NCBI GenBank assembly: GCA_028622995.1
Contig: JAJQJQ010000009.1
Coordinates: 558,001 to 622,000 of the forward strand
Length of the DNA: 64,000 nucleotides
From: Panagrolaimus kolymaensis
Lineage: Eukaryota > Nematoda > Chromadorea > Rhabditida > Panagrolaimidae
Direction of reading: 5' to 3'
Shown here: positions 9,700 to 25,299 of the stretch, one piece after another
Numbering within the stretch: position 1 is the stretch's first letter
Layout: every line of letters begins with the position of its first letter
The notes under the pieces: generated by a model
Seen by the model: the letters and a program-made list of their open reading frames with translations, nothing else
What the model was told of the DNA's origin: nothing
Databases searched by the model: none
Program-made: the position numbers and the translations under genes

Positions 9700-12657
9700 C
9701 AAAAATTAAAAATGTTTTTCATTTAAAATAATTTTTTCTTGCACATAAATTTACATAATCACTTGCCATTATTTTATGGTCGAAGTTGCGGATGATTTTT
9801 AAATATTTTCAAATTCATCACCGCTTTTTTTATTAGATTAATTAAACAATTTTCCAAACCAATCACAGAATGTCAAAAATTAAAAATGTTTTTCATTTAA
9901 AATAATTTTTTCTTGCACATAAATTTACATAATCACTTGCCATTATTTTATGGTCAAAGTTGCGGATGATTTGTAAATAGTTTAAAATTCTTCACCGCTT
10001 TTTTTATCAGATTTCCTAAACAATTTTCCAAACTAATCACAGAATGTCAAAAATTAAAAATGTTTTTCATTTAAAATAATTTTTTCTTGCACATAAATTT
10101 ACATAATCACTTGCCATTATTTTATGGTCAAAGTTGCGGATGATTTGTAAATAGTTTAAAATTCTTCACCGCTTTTTTTATCAGATTTCCTAAACAATTT
10201 TCCAAACTAATCACAGAATGTCAAAAATTAAAAAAGTTTTTCATTTAAAATAATTTTTTCTTGCACAAAAATTTACATAATCACTTGCCATTATTTTATG
10301 GTCGAAGTTGCGGATGATTTTTAAATATTTTCAAATTCATCACCGCTTTTTTTATTAGATTAATTAAACAATTTTTAAAACCAATCACAGAATGTCAAAA
10401 ATAAAAAATGTTTTTCATTTAAAATATTTTTTTCTTGCACAAAAATTTACATAATCACTTGCCATTATTTTATGGTCGAAGTTGCGGATGATTTGTAAAT
10501 ATTTTCAAATTCTTCCCCGCTTTTTTTATTAGATTAATTAAACAATTTTCCAAACCAATCACAGAATGTCAAAAATTAAAAATGTTTTTCATTTAAAATA
10601 ATTTTTTCTTGCACATAAATTTACATAATCACTTGCCATTATTTTATGGTCAAAGTTGCGGATGATTTGTAAATAGTTTAAAATTCTTCACCGCTTTTTT
10701 TATCAGATTTCCTAAACAATTTTCCAAACTAATCACAGAATGTCAAAAATTAAAAATGTTTTTCATTTAAAATAATTTTTTCTTGCACATAAATTTACAT
10801 AATTACTTGCCATTATTTTATGGTCGAAGTTGCGGATGATTTGTAAATATTTTTAAATTCTTCACCGCTTTTTTTATTAGATTAATTAAACAATTTTCCA
10901 AACCAATCACAGAATGTCAAAAATAAAAAATGTTTTTCATTTAAAATATTTTTTTCTTGCACAAAAATTTACATAATCACTTGCCATTATTTTATGGTCG
11001 AAGTTGCGGATGATTTGTAAATATTTTCAAATTCTTCCCCGCTTTTTTTATTAGATTAATTAAACAATTTTTAAAACCAATCACAGAATGTCAAAAATAA
11101 AAAATGTTTTTCATTTAAAATATTTTTTTCTTGCACAAAAATTTACATAATCACTTGCCATTATTTTATGGTCGAAGTTGCGGATGATTTGTAAATATTT
11201 TCAAATTCTTCCCCGCTTTTTTTATTAGATTAATTAAACAATTTTTAAAACCAATCACAGAATGTCAAAAATAAAAAATGTTTTTCATTTAAAATATTTT
11301 TTTCTTGCACAAAAATTTACATAATCACTTGCCATTATTTTATGGTCGAAGTTGCGGATGATTTGTAAATATTTTCAAATTCTTCCCCGCTTTTTTTATT
11401 AGATTAATTAAACAATTTTCCAAACCAATCACAGAATGTCAAAAATTAAAAATGTTTTTCATTTAAAATAATTTTTTCTTGCACATAAATTTACATAATC
11501 ACTTGCCATTATTTTATGGTCAAAGTTGCGGATGATTTGTAAATAGTTTAAAATTCTTCACCGCTTTTTTTATCAGATTTCCTAAACAATTTTCCAAACT
11601 AATCACAGAATGTCAAAAATTAAAAATGTTTTTCATTTAAAATAATTTTTTCTTGCACATAAATTTACATAATCACTTGCCATTATTTTATGGTCGAAGT
11701 TGCGGATGATTTGTAAATATTTTTAAATTCTTCACCGCTTTTTTTATTAGATTAATTAAACAATTTTCCAAACCAATCACAGAATGTCAAAAATAAAAAA
11801 TGTTTTTCATTTAAAATATTTTTTTCTTGCACAAAAATTTACATAACCACTTGCCATTATTTTATGGTCGAAGTTGCGGATGATTTGTAAATATTTTCAA
11901 ATTCTTCCCCGCTTTTTTTATTAGATTAATTAAACAATTTTTAAAACCAATCACAGAATGTCAAAAATAAAAAATGTTTTTCATTTAAAATATTTTTTTC
12001 TTGCACAAAAATTTACATAATCACTTGCCATTATTTTATGGTCGAAGTTGCGGATGATTTGTAAATATTTTCAAATTCTTCCCCGCTTTTTTTATTAGAT
12101 TAATTAAACAATTTTCCAAACCAATCACAGAATGTCAAAAATTAAAAATGTTTTTCATTTAAAATAATTTTTTCTTGCACATAAATTTACATAATCACTT
12201 GCCATTATTTTATGGTCAAAGTTGCGGATGATTTGTAAATAGTTTAAAATTCTTCACCGCTTTTTTTATCAGATTTCCTAAACAATTTTCCAAAATAATC
12301 ACAGAATGTCAAAAATTAAAAATGTTTTTCATTTAAAATAATTTTTTCTTGCACAAAAATTTACATAATCACTTGCCATTATTTTATGGTCGAAGTTGCG
12401 GATGATTTGTAAATATTTTCAAATTCTTCCCCGCTTTTTTTATTAGATTAATTAAACAATTTTTAAAACCAATCACAGAATGTCAAAAATAAAAAATGTT
12501 TTTCATTTAAAATATTTTTTTCTTGCACAAAAATTTACATAATCACTTACCATTATTTTATGGTCGAAGTTGCGGATGATTTTTAAATATTTTTAAATTC
12601 TTCACCGCTTTTTTTATTAGATTAATTAAACAATTTTCCAAACCAATCACAGAATGT
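9700..12657. repeat. 17-monomer higher-order block, copy 1
   Basis: Rare variants here recur exactly 2958 bp (17 x 174) downstream: AAAAAG at 10236 and 13194, AATTAC at 10801 and 13759, ATAACC at 11843 and 14801, CAAAATAATC at 12291 and 15249. Edges are approximate, placed where neighbouring monomers stop matching at this offset. Confidence 0.85.
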
Positions 12658-15610
12658 CAAAAATTAAAAATGTTTTTCATTTAAAATAATTTTTTCTTGC
12701 ACATAAATTTACATAATCACTTGCCATTATTTTATGGTCGAAGTTGCGGATGATTTTTAAATATTTTCAAATTCATCACCGCTTTTTTTATTAGATTAAT
12801 TAAACAATTTTCCAAACCAATCACAGAATGTCAAAAATTAAAAATGTTTTTCATTTAAAATAATTTTTTCTTGCACATAAATTTACATAATCACTTGCCA
12901 TTATTTTATGGTCAAAGTTGCGGATGATTTGTAAATAGTTTAAAATTCTTCACCGCTTTTTTTATCAGATTTCCTAAACAATTTTCCAAACTAATCACAG
13001 AATGTCAAAAATTAAAAATGTTTTTCATTTAAAATAATTTTTTCTTGCACATAAATTTACATAATCACTTGCCATTATTTTATGGTCAAAGTTGCGGATG
13101 ATTTGTAAATAGTTTAAAATTCTTCACCGCTTTTTTTATCAGATTTCCTAAACAATTTTCCAAACTAATCACAGAATGTCAAAAATTAAAAAAGTTTTTC
13201 ATTTAAAATAATTTTTTCTTGCACAAAAATTTACATAATCACTTGCCATTATTTTATGGTCGAAGTTGCGGATGATTTTTAAATATTTTCAAATTCATCA
13301 CCGCTTTTTTTATTAGATTAATTAAACAATTTTTAAAACCAATCACAGAATGTCAAAAATAAAAAATGTTTTTCATTTAAAATATTTTTTTCTTGCACAA
13401 AAATTTACATAATCACTTGCCATTATTTTATGGTCGAAGTTGCGGATGATTTGTAAATATTTTCAAATTCTTCCCCGCTTTTTTTATTAGATTAATTAAA
13501 CAATTTTCCAAACCAATCACAGAATGTCAAAAATTAAAAATGTTTTTCATTTAAAATAATTTTTTCTTGCACATAAATTTACATAATCACTTGCCATTAT
13601 TTTATGGTCAAAGTTGCGGATGATTTGTAAATAGTTTAAAATTCTTCACCGCTTTTTTTATCAGATTTCCTAAACAATTTTCCAAACTAATCACAGAATG
13701 TCAAAAATTAAAAATGTTTTTCATTTAAAATAATTTTTTCTTGCACATAAATTTACATAATTACTTGCCATTATTTTATGGTCGAAGTTGCGGATGATTT
13801 GTAAATATTTTTAAATTCTTCACCGCTTTTTTTATTAGATTAATTAAACAATTTTCCAAACCAATCACAGAATGTCAAAAATAAAAAATGTTTTTCATTT
13901 AAAATATTTTTTTCTTGCACAAAAATTTACATAATCACTTGCCATTATTTTATGGTCGAAGTTGCGGATGATTTGTAAATATTTTCAAATTCTTCCCCGC
14001 TTTTTTTATTAGATTAATTAAACAATTTTTAAAACCAATCACAGAATGTCAAAAATAAAAAATGTTTTTCATTTAAAATATTTTTTTCTTGCACAAAAAT
14101 TTACATAATCACTTGCCATTATTTTATGGTCGAAGTTGCGGATGATTTGTAAATATTTTCAAATTCTTCCCCGCTTTTTTTATTAGATTAATTAAACAAT
14201 TTTTAAAACCAATCACAGAATGTCAAAAATAAAAAATGTTTTTCATTTAAAATATTTTTTTCTTGCACAAAAATTTACATAATCACTTGCCATTATTTTA
14301 TGGTCGAAGTTGCGGATGATTTGTAAATATTTTCAAATTCTTCCCCGCTTTTTTTATTAGATTAATTAAACAATTTTCCAAACCAATCACAGAATGTCAA
14401 AAATTAAAAATGTTTTTCATTTAAAATAATTTTTTCTTGCACATAAATTTACATAATCACTTGCCATTATTTTATGGTCAAAGTTGCGGATGATTTGTAA
14501 ATAGTTTAAAATTCTTCACCGCTTTTTTTATCAGATTTCCTAAACAATTTTCCAAACTAATCACAGAATGTCAAAAATTAAAAATGTTTTTCATTTAAAA
14601 TAATTTTTTCTTGCACATAAATTTACATAATCACTTGCCATTATTTTATGGTCGAAGTTGCGGATGATTTGTAAATATTTTTAAATTCTTCACCGCTTTT
14701 TTTATTAGATTAATTAAACAATTTTCCAAACCAATCACAGAATGTCAAAAATAAAAAATGTTTTTCATTTAAAATATTTTTTTCTTGCACAAAAATTTAC
14801 ATAACCACTTGCCATTATTTTATGGTCGAAGTTGCGGATGATTTGTAAATATTTTCAAATTCTTCCCCGCTTTTTTTATTAGATTAATTAAACAATTTTT
14901 AAAACCAATCACAGAATGTCAAAAATAAAAAATGTTTTTCATTTAAAATATTTTTTTCTTGCACAAAAATTTACATAATCACTTGCCATTATTTTATGGT
15001 CGAAGTTGCGGATGATTTGTAAATATTTTCAAATTCTTCCCCGCTTTTTTTATTAGATTAATTAAACAATTTTCCAAACCAATCACAGAATGTCAAAAAT
15101 TAAAAATGTTTTTCATTTAAAATAATTTTTTCTTGCACATAAATTTACATAATCACTTGCCATTATTTTATGGTCAAAGTTGCGGATGATTTGTAAATAG
15201 TTTAAAATTCTTCACCGCTTTTTTTATCAGATTTCCTAAACAATTTTCCAAAATAATCACAGAATGTCAAAAATTAAAAATGTTTTTCATTTAAAATAAT
15301 TTTTTCTTGCACAAAAATTTACATAATCACTTGCCATTATTTTATGGTCGAAGTTGCGGATGATTTGTAAATATTTTCAAATTCTTCCCCGCTTTTTTTA
15401 TTAGATTAATTAAACAATTTTTAAAACCAATCACAGAATGTCAAAAATAAAAAATGTTTTTCATTTAAAATATTTTTTTCTTGCACAAAAATTTACATAA
15501 TCACTTACCATTATTTTATGGTCGAAGTTGCGGATGATTTTTAAATATTTTTAAATTCTTCACCGCTTTTTTTATTAGATTAATTAAACAATTTTCCAAA
15601 CCAATCACAG
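12658..15610. repeat. 17-monomer higher-order block, copy 2
   Basis: Directly follows copy 1. The match ends at about 15611, where AATACC appears and has no counterpart 2958 bp upstream. A third, rearranged copy lies at roughly 18.6-21.4 kb, at offsets of 32, then 34, then 33 monomers from copy 2. Confidence 0.85.
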
Positions 15611-18600
15611 AATACCAAAAATTAAAAAAGTTTTTCATTTAAAATAATTTTTTCTTGCACAAAAATTTACATAATCACTTGCCATTATTTTATGGTCGAA
15701 GTTGCGGATGATTTTTAAATATTTTCAAATTCTTCACCGCTTTTTTTATTAGATTAATTAAACAATTTTTAAAACCAATCACAGAATGTCAAAAATAAAA
15801 AATGTTTTTCATTTAAAATATTTTTTTCTTGCACAAAAATTTACATAATCACTTACCATTATTTTATGGTCGAAGTTGCGGATGATTTGTAAATATTTTC
15901 AAATTCTTCCCCGCTTTTTTTATTAGATTAATTAAACAATTTTCCAAACCAATCACAGAATGTCAAAAATTAAAAAAGTTTTTCATTTAAAATAATTTTT
16001 TCTTGCACATAAATTTACATAATCACTTGGCATTATTTTATGGTCGAAGTTGCGGATGATTTGTAAATATTTTTAAATTCTTCACCGCTTTTTTTATCAG
16101 ATTTCCTAAACAATTTTCCAAACTAATCACAGAATGTCAAAAATTAAAAATGTTTTTCATTTAAAATAATTTTTTCTTGCACATAAATTTACATAATCAC
16201 TTGGCATTATTTTATGGTCGAAGTTGCGGATGATTTGTAAATATTTTAAAATTCTTCACCGCTTTTTTTATCAGATTTCCTAAACAATTTTCCAAACTAA
16301 TCACAGAATGTCAAAAATTAAAAATGTTTTTCATTTAAAATAATTTTTTCTTGCACATAAATTTACATAATCACTTGCCATTATTTTATGGTCGAAGTTG
16401 CGGATGATTTGTAAATATTTTAAAATTCTTCACCGCTTTTTCTATTAGATTTCCTAAACAATTTTCAAAACCAATCACAGAATGTCAAAAATTAAAAATG
16501 TTTTTCATCTAAAATAATTTTTTCTTGCACATAAATTTACATAATCACTTGGCATTATTTTATGGTCGAAGTTGGGGATGATTTGTAAATATTTTTAAAT
16601 TCTTCACCGCTTTTTTTATTAGATTAATTAAACAATTTTCCAAACCAATCACAGAATGTCAAAAATTAAAAATGTTTTTCATTTAAAATAATTTTTTCTT
16701 GCACATAAATTTACATAATCACTTGGCATTATTTTATGGTCGAAGTTGCGGATGATTTGTAAATATTTTTAAATTCTTCACCGCTTTTTTTATCAGATTT
16801 CCTAAACAATTTTCCAAACTAATCACAGAATGTCAAAAATTAAAAATGTTTTTCATTTAAAATAATTTTTTCTTGCACATAAATTTACATAATCACTTGG
16901 CATTATTTTATGGTCGAAGTTGCGGATGATTTGTAAATATTTTTAAATTCTTCTCCGCTTTTTTTATCAGATTTCCTAAACAATTTTCCAAACCAATCAC
17001 AGAATGTCAAAAATTAAAAATTTTTTTCATTTAAATTAATTTTTTCTTGCACATAAATTTACATAATCACTTGGCATTATTTTATGGTCGAAGTTGCGGA
17101 TGATTTGTAAATATTTTAAAATTCTTCACCGCTTTTTTTATCAGATTTCCTAAACAATTTTCCAAACTAATCACAGAATGTCAAAAATTAAAAATGTTTT
17201 TCATTTAAAATAATTTTTTCTTGCACATAAATTTACATAATCACTTGCCATTATTTTATGGTCAAAGTTGCGGATGATTTGTAAATAGTTTAAAATTCTT
17301 CACCGCTTTTTTTATCAGATTTCCTAAACAATTTTCCAAACTAATCACAGAATGTCAAAAATTAAAAATGTTTTTCATTTAAAATAATTTTTTCTTGCAC
17401 AAAAATTTACATAATCACTTGCCATTATTTTATGGTCGAAGTTGCGGATGATTTGTAAATATTTTTAAATTCTTCACCGCTTTTTTTATTAGATTAATTA
17501 AACAATTTTCCAAACCAATCACAGAATACCAAAAATTAAAAAAGTTTTTCATTTAAAATAATTTTTTCTTGCACAAAAATTTACATAATCACTTGCCATT
17601 ATTTTATGGTCGAAGTTGCGGATGATTTTTAAATATTTTCAAATTCATCACCGCTTTTTTTATTAGATTAATTAAACAATTTTTAAAACCAATCACAGAA
17701 TGTCAAAAATAAAAAATGTTTTTCATTTAAAATATTTTTTTCTTGCACAAAAATTTACATAATCACTTGCCATTATTTTATGGTCGAAGTTGCGGATGAT
17801 TTGTAAATATTTTCAAATTCTTCCCCGCTTTTTTTATTAGATTAATTAAACAATTTTTAAAACCAATCACAGAATGTCAAAAATAAAAAATGTTTTTCAT
17901 TTAAAATATTTTTTTCTTGCACAAAAATTTACATAATCACTTGCCATTATTTTATGGTCGAAGTTGCGGATGATTTGTAAATATTTTCAAATTCTTCCCC
18001 GCTTTTTTTATTAGATTAATTAAACAATTTTCCAAACCAATCACAGAATGTCAAAAATTAAAAATGTTTTTCATTTAAAATAATTTTTTCTTGCACATAA
18101 ATTTACATAATCACTTGCCATTATTTTATGGTCAAAGTTGCGGATGATTTGTAAATAGTTTAAAATTCTTCACCGCTTTTTTTATCAGATTTCCTAAACA
18201 ATTTTCCAAACTAATCACAGAATGTCAAAAATTAAAAATGTTTTTCATTTAAAATAATTTTTTCTTGCACATAAATTTACATAATCACTTGCCATTATTT
18301 TATGGTCGAAGTTGCGGATGATTTGTAAATATTTTTAAATTCTTCACCGCTTTTTTTATTAGATTAATTAAACAATTTTCCAAACCAATCACAGAATGTC
18401 AAAAATAAAAAATGTTTTTCATTTAAAATATTTTTTTCTTGCACAAAAATTTACATAATCACTTGCCATTATTTTATGGTCGAAGTTGCGGATGATTTGT
18501 AAATATTTTCAAATTCTTCCCCGCTTTTTTTATTAGATTAATTAAACAATTTTCCAAACCAATCACAGAATGTCAAAAATTAAAAATGTTTTTCATTTAA

Positions 18601-21600
18601 AATAATTTTTTCTTGCACATAAATTTACATAATCACTTGCCATTATTTTATGGTCAAAGTTGCGGATGATTTGTAAATAGTTTAAAATTCTTCACCGCTT
18701 TTTTTATCAGATTTCCTAAACAATTTTCCAAACTAATCACAGAATGTCAAAAATTAAAAAAGTTTTTCATTTAAAATAATTTTTTCTTGCACAAAAATTT
18801 ACATAATCACTTGCCATTATTTTATGGTCGAAGTTGCGGTTGATTTTTAAATATTTTCAAATTCATCACCGCTTTTTTTATTAGATTAATTAAACAATTT
18901 TTAAAACCAATCACAGAATGTCAAAAATAAAAAATGTTTTTCATTTAAAATATTTTTTTCTTGCACAAAAATTTACATAATCACTTGCCATTATTTTATG
19001 GTCGAAGTTGCGGATGATTTGTAAATATTTTCAAATTCTTCCCCGCTTTTTTTATTAGATTAATTAAACAATTTTCCAAACCAATCACAGAATGTCAAAA
19101 ATTAAAAATGTTTTTCATTTAAAATAATTTTTTCTTGCACATAAATTTACATAATCACTTGCCATTATTTTATGGTCAAAGTTGCGGATGATTTGTAAAT
19201 AGTTTAAAATTCTTCACCGCTTTTTTTATCAGATTTCCTAAACAATTTTCCAAACTAATCACAGAATGTCAAAAATTAAAAATGTTTTTCATTTAAAATA
19301 ATTTTTTCTTGCACATAAATTTACATAATCACTTGCCATTATTTTATGGTCAAAGTTGCGGATGATTTGTAAATAGTTTAAAATTCTTCACCGCTTTTTT
19401 TATCAGATTTCCTAAACAATTTTCCAAACTAATCACAGAATGTCAAAAATTAAAAATGTTTTTCATTTAAAATAATTTTTTCTTGCACATAAATTTACAT
19501 AATCACTTGCCATTATTTTATGGTCAAAGTTGCGGATGATTTGTAAATAGTTTAAAATTCTTCACCGCTTTTTTTATCAGATTTCCTAAACAATTTTCCA
19601 AACTAATCACAGAATGTCAAAAATTAAAAATGTTTTTCATTTAAAATAATTTTTTCTTGCACATAAATTTACATAATTACTTGCCATTATTTTATGGTCG
19701 AAGTTGCGGATGATTTGTAAATATTTTTAAATTCTTCACCGCTTTTTTTATTAGATTAATTAAACAATTTTCCAAACCAATCACAGAATGTCAAAAATAA
19801 AAAATGTTTTTCATTTAAAATATTTTTTTCTTGCACAAAAATTTACATAATCACTTGCCATTATTTTATGGTCGAAGTTGCGGATGATTTGTAAATATTT
19901 TCAAATTCTTCCCCGCTTTTTTTATTAGATTAATTAAACAATTTTTAAAACCAATCACAGAATGTCAAAAATAAAAAATGTTTTTCATTTAAAATATTTT
20001 TTTCTTGCACAAAAATTTACATAATCACTTGCCATTATTTTATGGTCGAAGTTGCGGATGATTTGTAAATATTTTCAAATTCTTCCCCGCTTTTTTTATT
20101 AGATTAATTAAACAATTTTTAAAACCAATCACAGAATGTCAAAAATAAAAAATGTTTTTCATTTAAAATATTTTTTTCTTGCACAAAAATTTACATAATC
20201 ACTTGCCATTATTTTATGGTCGAAGTTGCGGATGATTTGTAAATATTTTCAAATTCTTCCCCGCTTTTTTTATTAGATTAATTAAACAATTTTCCAAACC
20301 AATCACAGAATGTCAAAAATTAAAAATGTTTTTCATTTAAAATAATTTTTTCTTGCACATAAATTTACATAATCACTTGCCATTATTTTATGGTCAAAGT
20401 TGCGGATGATTTGTAAATAGTTTAAAATTCTTCACCGCTTTTTTTATCAGATTTCCTAAACAATTTTCCAAACTAATCACAGAATGTCAAAAATTAAAAA
20501 TGTTTTTCATTTAAAATAATTTTTTCTTGCACATAAATTTACATAATCACTTGCCATTATTTTATGGTCGAAGTTGCGGATGATTTGTAAATATTTTCAA
20601 ATTCTTCCCCGCTTTTTTTATTAGATTAATTAAACAATTTTTAAAACCAATCACAGAATGTCAAAAATAAAAAATGTTTTTCATTTAAAATATTTTTTTC
20701 TTGCACAAAAATTTACATAATCACTTACCATTATTTTATGGTCGAAGTTGCGGATGATTTGTAAATATTTTCAAATTCTTCCCCGCTTTTTTTATTAGAT
20801 TAATTAAACAATTTTCCAAACCAATCACAGAATGTCAAAAATTAAAAATGTTTTTCATTTAAAATAATTTTTTCTTGCACATAAATTTACATAATCACTT
20901 GCCATTATTTTATGGTCAAAGTTGCGGATGATTTGTAAATAGTTTAAAATTCTTCACCGCTTTTTTTATCAGATTTCCTAAACAATTTTCCAAAATAATC
21001 ACAGAATGTCAAAAATTAAAAATGTTTTTCATTTAAAATAATTTTTTCTTGCACAAAAATTTACATAATCACTTGCCATTATTTTATGGTCGAAGTTGCG
21101 GATGATTTGTAAATATTTTCAAATTCTTCCCCGCTTTTTTTATTAGATTAATTAAACAATTTTTAAAACCAATCACAGAATGTCAAAAATAAAAAATGTT
21201 TTTCATTTAAAATATTTTTTTCTTGCACAAAAATTTACATAATCACTTACCATTATTTTATGGTCGAAGTTGCGGATGATTTTTAAATATTTTTAAATTC
21301 TTCACCGCTTTTTTTATTAGATTAATTAAACAATTTTCCAAACCAATCACAGAATACCAAAAATTAAAAAAGTTTTTCATTTAAAATAATTTTTTCTTGC
21401 ACAAAAATTTACATAATCACTTGCCATTATTTTATGGTCGAAGTTGCGGATGATTTTTAAATATTTTCAAATTCTTCACCGCTTTTTTTATTAGATTAAT
21501 TAAACAATTTTTAAAACCAATCACAGAATGTCAAAAATAAAAAATGTTTTTCATTTAAAATATTTTTTTCTTGCACAAAAATTTACATAATCACTTACCA

Positions 21601-22599
21601 TTATTTTATGGTCGAAGTTGCGGATGATTTGTAAATATTTTCAAATTCTTCCCCGCTTTTTTTATTAGATTAATTAAACAATTTTCCAAACCAATCACAG
21701 AATGTCAAAAATTAAAAATGTTTTTCATTTAAAATAATTTTTTCTTGCACATAAATTTACATAATCACTTGGCATTATTTTATGGTCGAAGTTGCGGATG
21801 ATTTGTAAATATTTTCAAATTCTTCACCGCTTTTTTTATCAGATTTCCTAAACAATTTTTCAAACTAATCACAGAATGTCAAAAATTAAAAATGTTTTTC
21901 ATTTAAAATAATTTTTTCTTGCACAAAAATTTACATAATCACTTGCCATTATTTTATGGTCGAAGTTGCGGATGATTTGTAAATATTTTTAAATTCTTCA
22001 CCGCTTTTTTTATCAGATTTCCTAAACAATTTTCCAAACCAATCACAGAATGTCAAAAATTAAAAATTTTTTTCATTTAAAATAATTTTTTCTTGCACAT
22101 AAATTTACATAATCACTTGGCATTATTTTATGGTCGAAGTTGCGGATGATTTGTAAATATTTTAAAATTCTTCACCGCTTTTTTTATCAGATTTCCTAAA
22201 CAATTTTCCAAACTAATCACAGAATGTCAAAAATTAAAAATGTTTTTCATTTAAAATAATTTTTTCTTGCCCACAAATTTACATAATCACTTGCCATTAA
22301 TTTATGGTCGAAGTTGCGGATGATTTTTAAATATTTTTAAATTCTTCACCGCTTTTTTTATTAGATTAATTAAACAATTTTCCAAACTAATCACAGAAAG
22401 TCAAAAATTAAAAATGTTTTTCATTTAAAATAATTTTTTCTTGCACAAAAATTTACATAATCACTTGCCATTATTTTATGGTCGAAGTTGCGGATGATTT
22501 GTAAATATTTTCAAATTCTTCACCGCTTTTTTTATTAGATTAATTAAACAATTTTTCAAACCAATCACAGAATACCAAAAATTAAAAATGTTTTTCATT

Positions 22600-25260
22600 T
22601 AAAATAATTTTTTCTTGCACAAAAATTTACATAATCGCTTGCCATTAATTTATGGTCGAAGTTGCGGATGATTTGTAAATATTTTAAAATTCTTCCCCGC
22701 TTTTTTTATCAGATTTCCTAAACAATTTTCCAAACCAATCACAGAATGTCAAAAATTAAAAATGTTTTTCATTTAAAATAATTTTTTCTTGCACACAAAT
22801 TTACATAATCACTTGCCATTAATTTATGGTCGAAGTTGCGGATGATTTTTAAATATTTTTAAATTCTTCACCGCTTTTTTTATTAGATTAATTAAACAAT
22901 TTTCCAAACCAATCACAGAATGTCAAAAATTAAAAATGTTTTTCATTTAAAATAATTTTTTCTTGCACACAAATTTACATAATCACTTGCCATTATTTTA
23001 TGGTCAAAGTTGCGGATGATTTGTAAATAGTTTAAAATTCTTCACCGCTTTTTTTATTAGATTAATTAAACAATTTTCCAAACCAATCACAGAATGTCAA
23101 AAATTAAAAATGTTTTTCATTTAAAATAATTTTTTCTTGCACAAAAATTTACATAATCACTTGCCATTATTTTATGGTCAAAGTTGCGGATGATTTGTAA
23201 ATAGTTTAAAATTCTTCCCCGCTTTTTTTATCAGATTTTCTAAACAATTTTCCAAACTAATCACAGAATGTCAAAAATTAAAAATGTTTTTCATTTAAAA
23301 TAATTTTTTCTTGCACAAAAATTTACATAATCGCTTGCCATTAATTTATGGTCGAAGTTGCGGATGATTTGTAAATATTTTAAAATTCTTCACCGCTTTT
23401 TTTATCAGATTTCCTAAACAATTTTCCAAACCAATCACAGAATGTCAAAAATTAAAAATGTTTTTCATTTAAAATAATTTTTTCTTGCACACAAATTTAC
23501 ATAATCACTTGCCATTAATTTATGGTCGAAGTTGCGGATGATTTTTAAAAATTTTTAAATTCTTCACCGCTTTTTTTATTAGATTAATTAAACAATTTTC
23601 CAAACCAATCACAGAATGTCAAAAATTAAAAATGTTTTTCATTTAAAATAATTTTTTCTTGCACACAAATTTACATAATCACTTGCCATTATTTTATGGT
23701 CAAAGTTGCGGATGATTTGTAAATAGTTTAAAATTCTTCACCGCTTTTTTTATTAGATTAATTAAACAATTTTCCAAACCAATCACAGAATGTCAAAAAT
23801 TAAAAATGTTTTTCATTTAAAATAATTTTTTCTTGCACAAAAATTTACATAATCACTTGCCATTATTTTATGGTCAAAGTTGCGGATGATTTGTAAATAG
23901 TTTAAAATTCTTCCCCGCTTTTTTTATCAGATTTTCTAAACAATTTTCCAAACTAATCACAGAATGTCAAAAATTAAAAATGTTTTTCATTTAAAATAAT
24001 TTTTTCTTGCACAAAAATTTACATAATCACTTGCCATTATTTTATGGTCAAAGTTGCGGATGATTTGTAAATAGTTTAAAATTCTTCCCCGCTTTTTTTA
24101 TCAGATTTTCTAAACAATTTTCCAAACTAATCACAGAATGTCAAAAATTAAAAATGTTTTTCATTTAAAATAATTTTTTCTTGCACAAAAATTTACATAA
24201 TCACTTGCCATTATTTTATGGTCAAAGTTGCGGATGATTTGTAAATAGTTTAAAATTCTTCCCCGCTTTTTTTATCAGATTTTCTAAACAATTTTCCAAA
24301 CTAATCACAGAATGTCAAAAATTAAAAATGTTTTTCATTTAAAATAATTTTTTCTTGCACAAAAATTTACATAATCACTTGCCATTATTTTATGGTCAAA
24401 GTTGCGGATGATTTGTAAATAGTTTAAAATTCTTCACCGCTTTTTTTATCAGATTTCCTAAACAATTTTCCAAACCAATCACAGAATGTCAAAAATTAAA
24501 AATGTTTTTCATTTAAAATTATTTTTTCTTGCACAAAAATTTACATAATCACTTGCCATTATTTTATGGTCGAAGTTGCGGATGATTTGTAAATAGTTTA
24601 AAATTCTTCACCGCTTTTTTTATTAGATTAATTAAACAATTTTCCAAACCAATCACAGAATGTCAAAAATTAAAAATGTTTTTCATTTAAAATAATTTTT
24701 TCTTGCACAAAAATTTACATAATCACTTGCCATTATTTTATGGTCAAAGTTGCGGATGATTTGTAAATAGTTTAAAATTCTTCCCCGCTTTTTTTATCAG
24801 ATTTTCTAAACAATTTTCCAAACTAATCACAGAATGTCAAAAATTAAAAATGTTTTTCATTTAAAATAATTTTTTCTTGCACAAAAATTTACATAATCAC
24901 TTGCCATTATTTTATGGTCAAAGTTGCGGATGATTTGTAAATAGTTTAAAATTCTTCCCCGCTTTTTTTATCAGATTTTCTAAACAATTTTCCAAACTAA
25001 TCACAGAATGTCAAAAATTAAAAATGTTTTTCATTTAAAATAATTTTTTCTTGCACAAAAATTTACATAATCACTTGCCATTATTTTATGGTCAAAGTTG
25101 CGGATGATTTGTAAATAGTTTAAAATTCTTCCCCGCTTTTTTTATCAGATTTTCTAAACAATTTTCCAAACTAATCACAGAATGTCAAAAATTAAAAATG
25201 TTTTTCATTTAAAATAATTTTTTCTTGCACAAAAATTTACATAATCACTTGCCATTATTT
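22600..25260. repeat. Locally duplicated monomer blocks (4-mer and 5-mer)
   Basis: ATAATCGCTT occurs at 22631 and 23327, 696 bp (4 monomers) apart. Runs of near-identical monomers carrying TTTTCTAAAC occur at about 23.9-24.4 kb and 24.8-25.2 kb, 870 bp (5 monomers) apart. This is very recent amplification of one variant. Confidence 0.75.
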
Positions 25261-25299
25261 TATGGTCAAAGTTGCGGATGATTTGTAAATATTTTTAAA

